Of a stretch of 64,000 bases of DNA, positions 1 through 11,384 are shown one piece after another (within the stretch, counting starts at the first letter, position 1; the number at the start of each line of letters is the position of its first letter). The notes below the pieces were generated by a model that saw nothing but the letters and a program-made list of their open reading frames with translations, ran no database searches and had not been told where the DNA came from. Origin of the DNA: Prorocentrum cordatum (lineage: Eukaryota; Sar; Dinophyceae; Prorocentrales; Prorocentraceae); the NCBI GenBank assembly GCA_963575745.1, contig CAUYUJ010018316.1, forward strand, positions 693,494 through 757,493, written 5' to 3'. A program made the position numbers and the translations under genes.

Positions 1-72
1 CTGGGGCTGTCTTGGGCCGTCTTGGGGGCCTCCTCCGCGCTCTCGGGGCTGACTTGGGCCGTCTTGGGTTGA
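1..72 (-). repeat. CCAAGA-type degenerate repeat, minus orientation
   Basis: CTTGGGCCGTCTTGGG-type sequence, the complement of the repeat that fills 340-3860. No gene is supported in 73-340. Confidence 0.7.
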
Positions 73-339
73 AAATAACCGAACATAGGGCCCTTAGATC
101 TGGGCCCTAAGCCGTTTACCCCCCCCACCCCCCCATGCAATTCCTCCCGACTAACGGATCGCTCGCGAAGCGCGCTTTCCGTCATCCCCCGCCCCCTGTG
201 GTATTGCCACTGGGGTGTTTGGCGTGCTGAACTTCTACCGGTTTTGGTTGTGGTTCCTTTTCCAGAAAGGCTCTCCCCCAGGGTTCGGGCCCGTCCCGCT
301 GGCCGCCCAGAAGTGTCCGGAAAGCCGCTGAGCATGTAC

Positions 340-985
340 ATGCCAAGACCTTTCCCGCTCCAAGATGGCCCACGATGGCCTCCAAGTTCGCCCAAGATGG
401 TCCAAGATGGCCTCCAAGACGGCTCAAGAGGGTCAAGATGCCTCCACGTCCGCCCAAGAAGCCTCCACAACGGGCCCAGTCGGCCCAGAGAGGCCCCAAG
501 ACAGCTTCCGACGGCGTGAGACGCGCCAGAAGCCCACCAAGACAGCCCAAGATGGCTCTAAGATGGCCCAGAATGGCCCAAGAGGCCCCCAAGAGATCTC
601 CAAGACGACACAAGAGGCCTCCAAGGGGGCCTCCAGGAAGACGCGAAGAGACCGAAATCATTGATTGTCATGTGGGTTTTGGTTTTTGAAGGATTTGGCA
701 TTTGCTCCTTCCTTCCGACGGCCCGAGAACTCCCAAAGATCGCCCGAAAGGCCTCCAGGATGGCACCAACACGGCCCAGAGAGGCCCCCAAGACGGCTTT
801 CGACGGCGTCAGTCCGGGCCAGGGATGCACTGAGAAGGCCGAAGAGGCCCACGCCCCCAAGAGGCCCAAGGAGGCCCCCAAGATGCCTCCAAAAGGCCCC
901 CTGGAGGCTCCCAGGGGGCCCGAAGAGTGCCCACAGAGGTTCCCAGGAAGCTCCCAAGAGGCCTTGCTCAATTGTTGGAGAAACT
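340..985 (+). repeat. CCAAGA-type degenerate repeat block
   Basis: Dense repetition of CCAAGAnGGCC/CCAAGAGGCC, with no constant period but mostly 10-14 bp steps. A recurring landmark, TTTGGCATTTGCTCCTT followed by CCGACGGCCCGAGA, sits at about 696-730. Long open frames on both strands here are low-complexity by-products. Confidence 0.8.
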
Positions 986-1016
986 TCGAGCTCTGCGCCG
1001 GGCCCAACGCTTACGT

Positions 1017-1072
1017 AGAAGAAGAAGAAGAAGAAGAAGAAGAAGAAGAAGAAAAAGAAGAAGAAGAAGCAC
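1017..1072 (+). repeat. (GAA)n microsatellite
   Basis: About 18 GAA units. The flanks 1073-1800 show no recognised gene. Confidence 0.9.
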
Positions 1073-1817
1073 CAGGTTGCCAAGCAGGCGGCACATGATG
1101 GTCCGGTTCCCCCTCATCTTCCTGATGGCCCTCAGCCTCGCGATGAGGCCATGCAACATCCAGCAGGTGCAGCCAGCCTGCGCGCAAACCTCGGGGGAAG
1201 TCCTGCTGCATAGCCCGCGCTGGTGCCTGCTCTACGTCTGGGCGCTGCGTCGCCCTCGCCGTCTGGACGTACAGTGTCTGCTCGGCGCGCCGCTGGCACA
1301 GCTCCGTCTGTAATGTCTGACACCATGCCGCGAGCTGATTCATCAGATGGCGCGAGTACTCACACTTTGGGGAGATCTCTTGCAGCGTCATCTGTGCCAG
1401 CCCCAAGTACTTTACAATCTCGGGCGGATCCGAAGGGCGCTTCGGCAGGGAAGCCGTCCTGTGGCCGTTTGTGGAGATGCCGGCGGTTCAAAAGCCAGCT
1501 GGACTCAACCTTACACGGGACAGGAAAAGAAATTGCCTGCTTCTTTCTCTGTTTGACCGGTGGTCTGATCCGCCCGCTTTCACATGTGCTCCGGTAGTTC
1601 AGCTGGGTGGCTGCATACTTCGAGCAGTTCTGCACTCTTGTACTTCATGTTCCAGAGACAGAACAACTTCTGAGGGGTGTCCTTTCTTACCTCTTCGGCT
1701 TCTCGTTCCGCACGTGAGCCAATCTGAGGCCGCGATTGCTGCAACAGGCCTCAAGCAGCCTAACTCGTTATGCTTTGTAGAGGACAGGTAGCCCCTGTTC
1801 AGTTTCCTGTCACGCCC

Positions 1818-1912
1818 CCCGTCCTCCTCCTGCTCCTCCTCCTCCTCCTCCTCCTCCTCCTCCTCCTCATCATCATCATCATCATCATCTTCCTCCTCCT
1901 CCTGATCTTCCC
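1818..1912 (+). repeat. (TCC)n and (ATC)n microsatellite
   Basis: Runs of TCC and then ATC. It is contiguous with the acidic end of the 175-bp dispersed repeat that follows. Confidence 0.85.
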
Positions 1913-2078
1913 CGCCATCCTCCCCCAAGCTTTCCCCGAAGGGTTTCTACAACGGCTGGGGAAACACATAGTCCGATAGCTTGGTAGAGCTCTTGCCACA
2001 ACGCTCGGCCACATGGGCGATTTCAAAAGGCAGGGGACGGCGGTGATTCGCCGTAGGCGTCTTCGATATCCGCCGCCC
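1900..2078 (-). pseudogene. Dispersed coding fragment, copy 1 (stop in frame)
   Basis: The minus strand reads EIAHVAERCGKSSTKLSDYV, then a TAG stop where copy 3 has Trp, then KPFGE.LGEDGGEDQEEEE and an acidic run. It is homologous to 3870-4042 and 57472-57645, which suggests debris of one former gene spread through the genome. Confidence 0.55.
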
Positions 2079-2219
2079 CCTGTTGATTTATCACAGGGGT
2101 GCCCACCGTGCTGGACTTCTTACGATTTAAGTATGGCTCTTTCCCATTCGAGCTCCCCCTTGGGCTTCGGCCCGTCCCGCCAGCCCTGCGAAGACCCGGT
2201 TGCCAAGGTTGTTCCTGCT

Positions 2220-3860
2220 CCGGACGGCTCTAAGATGACTCAAGATCGCCTCCAAGACGGCTAAGATGGCCCTCAAGTTCGCTCAAGATGGTCCGACATG
2301 ACTTCCAAGACTGCCCAAGAGAGTCCAAGATGCCTCCAAGTTCACCCAGGAAGGCTCCAAGACGGCCCAAGACCGCCCCAGAGGCCCCCAAGAGGCCTCC
2401 AAGACGGCCCAAGAGGCGTCGAAGAGGTCCTCCAGGAGGGCCCGATGAGGCCAACATCATTGATTTGTCTTAGGTGTGTATAGGTTTGGGGGCAGTTGCT
2501 TCTTATCGGCTTTTCGACGGCCCAAGACGTCCCAAGACGGCACACGAGGCCCCGAGATCGTCTCAAGATGGCCCGTACGGCCTCCAAGATGGCCCCAGAA
2601 CGGCCCAAGAGGTCTCCAAGACTGCCCCTAGAGGGCCCCAAGACGGCCTAAGAGGCCTACAAAACGCCCAAGATGGCCTCCAAGACGGCCCTGGAGCATG
2701 GCCCCCAGTCGGCCCAGAGAGGCCCCCAAGACGGCTTCCGACGGTGTCAGACGGGCCAGGAGGCCACCAAGACGGCCCAAGATGACTCCAAGATGGCCCA
2801 AGACGGCCTAAGAGGCCCCGAAGAGGTCTCCAAGACGGCCTAAGAGGCCCCCAAGAGGGGGCCTCCAGGAAAGCTCGAAGAAACCATAGTAAATGTCCCT
2901 TAGGTTTTTGGCATGTGCTTCTTTTCGGACTTCCGACGGTCCGAGGCGGCCCAAGAGCCCCCAAAGATCGCCCCAAGATCGCCCAAGAGGCCCCCATGAT
3001 TACCCCAGAACGACCCCAAGAGGGCAAAAGAGGCGTCCAAGACGCCCTAGATGGCCTCCAAGACGGCCCCGGAGCACGCCAAGAGGGCCCCGAGTCGACC
3101 CAGAGAGGCCCTCAAGACAGCCTCCGACAGCGTCAGACGGGCCAGAAGAAGATGGCCCAAGATGGCTCCCAGATGGCCCTAGACGGCCCAAGGGGTCCCC
3201 AAGATGTTTCCAAGACGGCCGAAGAGGCCCCCAAGAGGGGGCCTACAGGAAGGCCTGAAGAGGCCAAACTCTTTGGTTGTCCATAAGCTTTGCAAGGATT
3301 TTGGCATTTGCTTCTTTTCGGTCTTCCGACGGCCCGAGACGGCCCAAGAGCCCCCAAAGATCGCCCCAAGATCGACCAAGAGGCCTCCAAGATGGCCCCA
3401 GAACTGCTCAAGAAGTCCCCAGGACGGCCCCAAAAGGGCCCCAAGACGGCCCCAAGAGGGTCCCGAGACGGCCCAAGAGCTCCCAAAGATCGCCCAAGAG
3501 ATCTCCAAGATGGCCCCAGAACGGCCCAAGAGGCCCCCAAGACGGCCCCAAAAGGGCCCAAGAGGGCCGCAAGACAGCCCCAGAGGCCTCCAAGACGCCC
3601 AAGATGGCCTCCAAGACTGCCCTGGAGCACCCAAGGAGGGCCCCAAGTCGGCCCAGAGAGGCCCCCAAGACGGCTTCCGACGGCGCCAGACGGGCCAGGA
3701 ATGCCCTGAGACAACCAAAGAGGTCCCTGAGAAGCCCCCCAATGCCCCCCAGAGGCCCACGGAGGCCCCCAAATTGCCTGCAAGAGGCTCCGAGGAAGCT
3801 CCCAGGAGGCCCCAAGAGTGCCCCAGAGGCTCCCAAGATGCCCCCTCCTCCTCCTCCTCT
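2220..3860 (+). repeat. CCAAGA-type degenerate repeat block with about 390-bp superunit
   Basis: Same repeat as 340-985. The landmark (TTTGGCATnTGCTTCTTTTC, then TTCCGACGG) recurs near 2905 and 3296, with a diverged copy near 2490, so the last units are about 390 bp apart. The apparent 220-357 residue frames on both strands are by-products. A further, shorter copy lies at 56660-56850. Confidence 0.8.
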
Positions 3861-3869
3861 TCCTCCTCC

Positions 3870-4042
3870 TGATCTTCCCCGCCATCCTCCCCCAAGTGTT
3901 CCCCGAAGGGTTTCTACAACGGCTTGGAAAATCATGGTCCGACAGCTTGATAGAGCTCTTGCCACAACGCTCGGCTACATGGGCGATTCCAAAAGGCAGG
4001 GGACGGCGGTGACTCGCCGTAGGCGTCTTCGACTCCAAGACG
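3870..4042 (-). pseudogene. Dispersed coding fragment, copy 2 (frameshifted)
   Basis: Close relative of 1900-2078. One base is missing in the TTTCCCC run relative to the others, so the frame shifts after CGKSSIKLSDHDF. Confidence 0.55.
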
Positions 4043-4144
4043 TCACCGGCGCGAAACATACCAGCCTCCCTTGGGCCTCCCACCCCTTCCCGGTAACGCA
4101 CGGTGTCGCCTGGGACTGCTGGGCGGTGCTTCACGGGGGAAAGA

Positions 4145-4278
4145 TCGACAGAAGCCAAACGACACCAACCCCACCTGCGACCCAGCGATTGCCCGCCTAC
4201 GACCACCTACGACCCGCCCACGACGACATCACCCTACCTACGACACGCCTGCGACGCAGCGGGTCGTAGGTGGGGTGG
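4145..4278. repeat. Inverted repeat around CCACCTACGACCC
   Basis: CCCCACCTGCGACCC at 4170 is mirrored by GGGTCGTAGGTGGGG at 4260, with further CTACGAC repeats between. It looks like a small fold-back element. No gene is recognised in 4280-5760; 4885-5260 is (GGA)-rich DNA. Confidence 0.6.
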
Positions 4279-5799
4279 TGCCGATTTCTCTTGGTCGCCA
4301 TTTCGTATCCTTTCTGGGTCCCAGCGGGCCCCTTTAGGGTACAAAAGGTGTAACATTGTTCCTCCCCCATGTAATCGTTCCCCATGACGCAACGCCAAGG
4401 AATCAAACACGCCCTTCATCTGGCTGATTACGTGAAACTCTTAAAATACATGTGAGAGGCACTGAGGCGAGAGCCACATTTGGAACATGCACCGCTCTCC
4501 ATTCGCGCAGCTGCTGTTGGACAGTGCTGAGGCGAACGCTCGCGGGGCAACGTCGAGAACCTCATCTTTCAAACTGGCCGCCATGAATCCGTGAAGCTCT
4601 TGGACTACGCTAACGTTAACGTTGATATGTTCGACCGTGGACCTCTTGTTACCCATCGCTGCTGGGCCGTCTTCGGCGGTCTTCGGACGGTTTTCGGCAA
4701 TCTTCGGCGGACTCTGACGGTTTCCAGCGGTCTTGGGCGGTTTCCAGAGGTCTTCGGCGCGAAAGTTGGATGGTGTTCAACTAAGGGTTCATGATCGAGC
4801 ACCAGGATCATAAGTGGGGAGAACGTCTCAGTCGACACGTCTGGTGCGACGAGAAGCACTTAACCGACTGGAAGAACAAGTGGGGTGGAGAAGGAGGCGA
4901 TGGTAATTGCAGGAGGGAGGACGAGGGGGAGGGGGGAAGTCACAGGGAGAAGGAGTGAGTGCAGAACATGGAGGAAGGCGGACTGGCGGGATGGAGGATG
5001 CGGGCGAGGAAGAGAGGGAGGAGGAGCGGCGTGGCGGCGGACGCAGGCGGTGGAGGGAGGCGGAGGGGGCGGAAGAAGCGGAGGAGTCGGGGAAGGCGGG
5101 GAAATTAATCAGGTGGGGTAACTGGACGAAGCAGAGGAGGCAGAAGAGGCAGGGAAGGGGGAGGGGGAGGGAGGTGAGGAAAAGGAGGAGCAGGGCGGAG
5201 CGGCAGGACGATGAGAGAAATTGGGGGAGGGAGGAGCAAGGGGAGGCCTCCAAAATGCACCGGAGGCCTCGGGAGGTCCCTCGGAGGCATCTGCCATGAA
5301 CGCTCCCGACAAGAGTCTGTCCAGAGGCCCGCCGAGGCCAAGGCGTGCTCAGCTACATGCCCAGACCTGGACCTCCCCTTACGAAGCCAGGACCTGGACC
5401 GAACTCGGACCAGTACACATCGGGGATCGCTGAGATCCGGCGGTCCTGGAGGATGCATCGGGCGGCGCCGCGGCCGTTCCAGAGCGCTCTTGAACGCTCT
5501 GAGACATCCTGGAGCGATCTAGAACTTTTATCCTGGTCCCAGCCACGCCTGGTTCCTGCCTGGCGACAGGGGCAGGCTGGAGGCAGTGGCAGCAGGATCA
5601 CCCAGAATCGTGTCGTGAAATCGGGTCGGATCGGAAGGTGCGTCGGATCGGGCCACATCGGCATGGAGTCGAAGACGGGCTGGATCTGCTTCGCCGGATT
5701 GTGCATGCACAACAGCGCCATGCAAACCACACATCGGGCCGCGTGGGGTCGTCGGTATATCAAGACCGAATCGGATCGAGCCGGCCGGAATCGGAATCG

Positions 5800-5965
5800 A
5801 CCCTTGGAGGTCGCCTTCCAGCTCGAAGAGGGTGAACAGGCCGCCGCAAGATACCCGCCTGCACCCAGAGCCGCCCGAGCCCTCCATCGCGAGCGGTACG
5901 GGCCTGTGCACGACCCGCTCCTGGGCCGAAAGCGCGGGCGGGGAGGATCCTGCTCCACCGCCACA
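5800..5965 (-). CDS. Possible RCC1-type exon fragment
   Basis: The minus strand contains CRRVSCGGLFTLFELEGD, which resembles the VSCG-x-H-T-x-x-L-x-x-x-G core of an RCC1 repeat, followed by a GT dinucleotide. There is no His at the usual place and no second repeat. This is a weak call, kept because three better RCC1 loci lie on the same strand in this window. Confidence 0.25.
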
Positions 5966-6152
5966 GAGTCGTGACGCAACGACCTGGGCGTTGGTTTCTG
6001 ACACCGCGTGGGCCGTTCAACTCTGAACTATCGCGGCATCCCGATAGCGCAGATCGCTCGACATCGGCTGGCGGACGGCTCACTGGCGGCTTGCAACCTG
6101 AAACTTCCGCACTGTCGTCGCCGCCGAGTCGACACGACACAAACCTTCCGTA
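5965..6152. mobile_element. Inverted-repeat element, family TACGGTAGG, diverged copy
   Basis: The right end CGACACGACACAAACCTTCCG matches the right end of 58792-58982. The inside shares GGGCGTTGGTTTCTGACA and a GTTCAACTCTGAAC hairpin. The left end is diverged, so the boundary is approximate. Confidence 0.55.
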
Positions 6153-6438
6153 GGCCTAGACCTCCGGCGTGTTGACAAATCAAGACAGAGATTTGTCTTA
6201 TCCGCGTATGGGGGCAACTCGGAGCAGGGCGAGTTGAGACACTGGAAACTCAAAATCTGCTCAAAATCGGTCCCCTGACCCCTCCCCAGGTCCAAACGCA
6301 CTGGTTTTGCGAGCTGCGTCCAGCCATGGCGACGAGGGGGGCCCACGAATGCCAACTACCAGTGCCTCAAACGGTCCTTCGCGGAGCAACGTGCTGGCTC
6401 GAGCACCGTGGACAACAAACTGCCCGGGACGAAAAACT

Positions 6439-6586
6439 GGCCTCCAATAAGGGTCGATGCATCGGCGACGTCGGCGTAGAGAAAGTCGCGCTCCACATCG
6501 AGCCGCATCGCCAATGCATCGGCGGTGCGTCGGCGATCCGGTGCGATCCTCCGACCCCATCTACTCCGACCCCATCTGGGAGGCCT
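6439..6586. mobile_element. Inverted-repeat element, family ATGCATCGGCGATGC, short copy
   Basis: The right end (6540-6586, ending CCCATCTGGGAGGCCT) is nearly identical to the right end of 61266-61493. The left arm is shortened to GGCCTCC followed by GATGCATCGGCGACG. The region 6590-7380 shows no recognised gene. Confidence 0.65.
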
Positions 6587-7389
6587 AGAATAGGGAACCC
6601 ACAAAAGACGTATGCGCCCAATCATGTACATGTACACGGCCCCCCAGTCCGCGAGGCCGGCCGCATGATACGAACGTTGGCGCGATGCGCACTTTCGAAA
6701 CCAACGTGGACTCATTTACGTATACGTCCTTCTTCTTTCGCTCCAGATGGAAGAGCTGAGAATTGCCAGCGTGAGCGAGCAAGTCCCACCAGCCCTCCGG
6801 GCGTAGGTTGTTTCACGAGTTCTGTCTTCTCTCTATCCAGCATCCCTCCTTGCCCTACTCGGGGGAGGGGTTTCACCCTCCCCCAAACCCCTCCCCTGGG
6901 CCTGGGAGGGGGGGAGGGGGCGCGAGGAGTTAGAGCCCCAAAATTCCCACTTGTGGTGACCCAAACCCGGTCAGCGACGCAGTCTCAAGCGCGTGAAACG
7001 CCTCTGGGAGACGCATGCACGGACGCTTCAAAGTTTGCCTGGGGAGCTTGCAAATTCGACAAAAAGGCTTCGAAGAAGCTCCCAAGGAGCTTCGGAGGAG
7101 CTGCGGAAAGGCTTCCAGCACGCGTCTTATGAACGAGTAGGGGAACGCGGCCGGAACACGCTGCGAGCTGAAGCAACTCGCTGCGGGGATGTCTGCTCAC
7201 CGCCGGAAAGAGCTGCCGGGCCAACCTGTGCTGCTGGCTTCTGCAGCGGAGGCTCGACCACAAGAAACCTCCCAATAGAAGCCCAACCCTGAGACCCCAG
7301 GACGTCCATTGATCCTTGGCGTGGGAACGTCGCGCGTTCCATAGCAGAACCCTCAAAACCCTCGAAACCCAGGGCACCCTGGGGGCAAG

Positions 7390-7565
7390 GTGAACGTTTT
7401 CTGATTCGGCGTTTCGACATGGGGCGGAAGTGGGGGAAGGGGGGATCTGGCTGAACCTCTGCTTACTGCGACTGTTCGGAACTGTGCGCCGTCTGGTGGA
7501 GCGACTCTACCTGCTTGAAACAGGCTCCCCAAACAGCCAAGATCTACTCCACGGAGGGGGGGATG
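7390..7565 (+). repeat. Dispersed repeat, also at 31838-32005
   Basis: Shares GGTGAACGTTTTCT, ATTCGGCGTTTC, GGGGCGGAAG and CCAAGATCTNCTCC in the same order and orientation with 31838-32005. The nature of the repeat is unknown. Confidence 0.65.
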
Positions 7566-7677
7566 TCAACTGGAACCCTTTACGTTGATGATTAATAGCA
7601 TTTCATGTGTTTCTTAGCACAGTATTTGCAGCAGTGTATCAAGCAGTGCGTTTCATGTTTGTTGGACCGTCGCTGTT

Positions 7678-8073
7678 TCATGATCGACGGGCCCCAGAGT
7701 CGCACAAACGGTTGCGTTCTTTGTTCTTCGTCACGACGAGATTATTCATAGTGAGCCCGAGATACGACAGACAGTATTCTCTAGAGAGTCCGTGCAGGAA
7801 TTCGTATGCTTTCACCGGTTGATATTGGCAGCGGAGCAGGTGGTCCGCCCCACCTGCTCCCCCGATTCCAGTCATGCCGCCGGCGCCGGGCGCCTCGCCG
7901 CCAACCTCGCCGCCAGCGACACCGCCGACGAGGAGAACGGGTGCGAGATCCGCACCAAGGGCTGCAGGAGCTGCCCCAGCCGCCGCGGCCGGTGCGCGGG
8001 CCCAGGCGGCGGACGGGACACAGATCCCGAGCAACGCTGCCAATGCAGATGCATTAAAACGTCCTGAAAAATA
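7678..8073 (-). CDS. Candidate exon, hypothetical
   Basis: On the minus strand a pyrimidine-rich CTATTTTTCAG acceptor (ending at 8074) opens onto a 131-residue frame. It begins RFNASALAALLGICVPSAAW, continues with an Ala/Gly-rich hydrophobic stretch and ends with a less biased segment (CQYQPVKAYEFLHGLSREYC). The hydrophobic part could be a membrane segment. No start codon or partner exon is seen and no homology is recognised, so it may be a chance frame. Confidence 0.25.
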   Translation of the reverse strand, partial: YFSGRFNASALAALLGICVPSAAWARAPAAAAGAAPAALGADLAPVLLVGGVAGGEVGGEAPGAGGMTGIGGAGGADHLLRCQYQPVKAYEFLHGLSREYCLSYLGLTMNNLVVTKNKERNRLCDSGARRS

Positions 8074-8677
8074 GAGCTCATGATACAGTGGGGGCACGCA
8101 ACGAAAATGTCACGAGTTACGGCCCGCAAATCGTATCATTTAGTCCTGGGCATTTGCCGCAACGGTCTGGACGGTCACGCGGCGGGGAGGGAGAAGGAAG
8201 AGGAGGGGGAGGGAGAAGGAGAGGGGACCACATCGGGGACCAGCCTGAAATCGAGGATAGGCTGGTACGTCCTGAAATCGCTGCTGCCTGCACGACCCTC
8301 CCAGCTCAGATGATCTACGATCAAGCACGCTGAACTGCAAATACCGTGCAGGGATGCCCCAATGGAGTGAGACAGGCAAGGCAAAGAGATGCACCCAAAT
8401 GGCAACTGATAGACTGATGAATGGATGAGGCTGTCCACACGGCCATGCCGTGTGGAGGCGGCAAGCCAACGCAGGCAATGCGGGCAAGCAGCGGCTCCCT
8501 GCTGGGAGCAGCAAACGAGACCGGGCGGCGCGTCGCTGGCCCACCGCCGCGTGCAGCAGGCGCATGAGCCAATTTTCTGCACAACCGCGGCCACCCTGGC
8601 GCACGCCGTGCCAAAATCCCGGGAGAGGGGGAGGCGACGAGGAGAGGAAGATCACGGAGGGCAGGAGGAGATGAGGG

Positions 8678-9000
8678 CGACTGCACGCTAAAAACGAGCG
8701 CTCCAGGCCTCCACAGCCGCGGACACACCTGCCAGCTCCGAACAGGAGGGGTGGGGGCGACTGCACGCTCGAATCGAGCGCTCGGGGCTTCCACAGTCGC
8801 TGGCCACACCTGCTGGCTCAGACAAACAGATCGGCACCACGATTCGGAGGGGGAGGGACGAGGCGGAGGGAAGAGGCGGAGGACGGAGGGAGGGAGGAGG
8901 GGAGGGCGGCTGCACGCTCGAGTCGACCGCTCGGGGCCTCCACCGCCGCAGACTCAACTGCCATCTCCCACAAACAGATCGGCACCACGATTCGGAGGGA
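8678..9000 (+). repeat. Imperfect tandem duplication in GGA-rich DNA
   Basis: GnCTGCACGCT starts at 8678, 8758 and 8907, and CAGATCGGCACCACGATTCGG at about 8828 and 8978 (150 bp apart). It is surrounded by (GGA)-rich sequence (8180-8230, 8850-9080). No gene is recognised. Confidence 0.7.
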
Positions 9001-9109
9001 GAGGGAGGGCGAGGAGGCAGAGGACGGAGGACAGGAGGGGAGGGGGGCGAGGAGGGGGACGGAGGACAGGAGGGGAGGGGGACGAATGCATCCTAACATC
9101 ATCCCTGCT

Positions 9110-9640
9110 CTGGTAAGGAAAGACTCGCTCTCCATCCGTGTAGTTGTTGCACAAGCTCTCACTTCTGGTCACGCAACCTAGCGAAGTTCCAAGCGAGACC
9201 AACGTTGTAAAAAAAAGAATCGCCCTACATCCGTGTAACTGGTACGCATTGTTACTGCACTCGTGGTAATCGTGGTTCGAAGAACTCCCAGGCGAGCACC
9301 TGCTTTTGACAAACATATCGGTCTCCGTCTGGCGTGGGAATACTGGGAAATTGTAACACGAATGTGCTCGGCGTTAAAGCGATACTTACATTGCGAAAAG
9401 ATGATCGCCTACATCCGTGTGACTGCTGGATCTGTTTAAGACGCATGTGCGCTGCGCCCAGGCGAGAACCACACTTTGACAACGTACCAGCTTCATGCGT
9501 GGAGCTGTGTTGGACACTGTTTGCGACGAGTGTGCGGGGCGCCGAGAAACCTAAAACTAGGTTTTGGCGAGGTACCGTCCTCCATCCGTGTGACCGTTGG
9601 AGGATGTTCAAACTTCGGGGTAATGAAAACTAGATATGTC
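9110..9640. repeat. Diffuse repeat with CATCCGTGTGAC and AGGCGAGAACCACA landmarks
   Basis: Four diverged copies of C.TCCATCCGTGTGACnG and two of CAGGCGAGnACC. It appears related, in opposite orientation, to the 83-bp tandem repeat at 56851-57110. Confidence 0.5.
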
Positions 9641-9719
9641 TCGAGCAAAATGCCCGGCCTGGTACGGACACGTCTGGTGGTGCGTCCTCCAGAGCTCCAA
9701 ATTGAAGGACACCGGGCTG

Positions 9720-10416
9720 TTATGACAGAGGGGATCCAGAGCGAAGGAGGGTCCCCCCTCGGCCGGTCCTCGCCCTGGCCGCACTGCCCTCTCTGGTTGT
9801 CGCCCCAGGTGTGCACCAGACCTGTACGTCTTGTGTAAAGACCGTCATGGAACAAAGAATAATCATGAGCGGCGGCGAGGATGTAAACTTGCGGGCGTCC
9901 TCGTGGGTTTCTTCGATCGGCACTGGGCCCCGCTCCCTGGCGCGCGGAGCGCGGCAGGGGCGGCGCTGAAAGCGCCGCTGAGGGGGCCCAACGCCGATCC
10001 CAGAAGTCCGCTCGGATTCGTGCCGTGTTCACTCCTCCGAAGATCGGGCGTTGGCAAGACTGGGGTTAGCGAGACCTGGTGTAGCGATGTGTGCTGGGTG
10101 ACGCTACACCCCCACCGCATTCCTCTAGGCGGAACTGCCGTCGTCCGAAAACACACCATCTACGACAGTCCTGGTTCGGTGACTCTGTTCTCCTGCGGCT
10201 TCGGGGCCCAATCATTGGCCAGCTCCCCCCACCTGGGGTCCTGGCTATAATTACCCGATTTTCTCTTCGTGCCGGGTTCTCTCCTCCGAAGACCTCTGTC
10301 GTCGATGGCGGCGCTGTGGAACCCACCGAGCGACACGGCGCTGGCCCGTGCCCCGAGGCCCTCCAGCGGCCGCGGCGCGGTGACCGACTTCGCGCCTGGC
10401 CCGTGGCCGAGCTGAC
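9720..10416 (-). CDS. RCC1-repeat protein, two exons of a longer gene
   Basis: Read on the minus strand, exon 10416-10294 follows a TTCCCCTCAG acceptor and encodes QLGHGPGAKSVTAPRPLEGL then ASAVSLGGFHSAAIDDRG. The donor AG/GTCTTC and acceptor GTACAG/GT remove 472 nt (10293-9822). The next exon (9821 to about 9720) continues LVHTWGDNQRGQCGQGEDRP in frame. Across the junction this is a textbook RCC1 repeat (VSLG-x-x-H-S-A, then W-G-x-N-x-x-G-Q-x-G-x-G). RCC1 repeats form seven-bladed propellers that act as exchange factors or protein- and chromatin-binding scaffolds; which applies here cannot be said. Other exons were not found, so the gene is partial or the rest has diverged. The intron contains an inverted-repeat element (9853-10028). 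Confidence 0.7.
9853..10028. mobile_element. Inverted-repeat element, family CCGCGCGGA, inside an RCC1 intron
   Basis: The ends resemble 49695-49887 and 48781-48960: AATAATCATGAGCGGC and GGGTTTCTTCGATCGG on the left, CCGATCCCAGAAGTCCGCTC on the right, with GGCGCGCGGAGCGCG in the middle. It lies wholly inside the GT-AG intron of the RCC1 gene. Confidence 0.6.
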
Positions 10417-10611
10417 CTGAGGGGAAACGGTACGGGGGGGTCGGCACAGGTTTTTTTTTTGAGGGGGGGGTGTCTTGTTATTCTCCGACCGCGCCGGACC
10501 ACCCATACCACCTCCTCCCTCTGTGCACCAGACAATGCTGATGATTGCCATGATGATGGCCATGGTATGGTGAGAGTATGATGTGAGTATGATGGTGATG
10601 CTGAATGATGA

Positions 10612-10704
10612 ATGATGAATGATGGATACCGGATGATGATGGCGATGATGATGATGGTGAAGATGATGATGGTGATGATGATGATGAGGATGAGGATGAG
10701 GATG

Positions 10705-10759
<55 letters not shown>

Positions 10760-10761
10760 CC

Positions 10762-10852
<91 letters not shown>

Positions 10853-10880
10853 CGATGACGATGATGACGATGAGCAGATG
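10612..10880 (+). repeat. (GAT)n tract with GAC and GAG variants
   Basis: About 90 trinucleotide units. It yields poly-Met, poly-His, poly-Ser and poly-Asp frames, none of which is a gene. Confidence 0.95.
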
Positions 10881-11345
10881 ATGAGGATGTCTCGAGCGGC
10901 TTGCTGGTTCTGGCACTCCCAAGGGGGGGCCGCCAGGGGTATTGCACGGGCCTCCGTTCGCGCCAAAATGGTGGGGATGTCTCAGGCGGTTTGCCTGTCT
11001 GGTCCGCAACATCATCCGCTTTCGGAGCAGATTCTGAGGATGTCTCAGGCGGCTTGCTGGTTTTAGCACTCCTACAGGGGGGGCGCCAGGGGTGTTGCAC
11101 GGCCTCCGTTCGCGCCCAAATAGTGGGGATGTCTCAAGCGGTTTGCCTGTTTGGGTCCTCAACATCCTACGCTTTCGGAGCAGATTCTGAAGATGTCTCA
11201 AGCGAGGCGCTGGTTTTCGCACCCCTAGAGGGGGCCAGCGTTCGAGGATGCCTCAAGCGGTTTGCGTGTTTTGGTAGTCTGACTCGTCTGCTGTCAAAAC
11301 AGATTCTGAGGATGTCTATGGCGAGGCGTTGATTTCCGCACTCCC
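10880..11345 (+). repeat. Degenerate tandem repeat with GAGGATGTCTC landmark
   Basis: GAGGATGTCTCnAGCGG or a close variant recurs about every 60-90 bp (near 10891, 11036, 11245, 11308), with CAGATTCTGA between. No gene is recognised. Confidence 0.65.
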
Positions 11346-11384
11346 GGAGGGCCCAGATTGCGAGGATGTCCTAGACTCACTTAT

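Noticed and set aside
3133-4206. 357-residue minus-strand frame
   Set aside because: It covers the CCAAGA-type repeat and is low in complexity; similar frames occur on both strands. Only the 3870-4042 part has independent support.
10066-11222. Frames of 320-340 residues with poly-His, poly-Ile or poly-Ser
   Set aside because: Produced by the (GAT)n tract.
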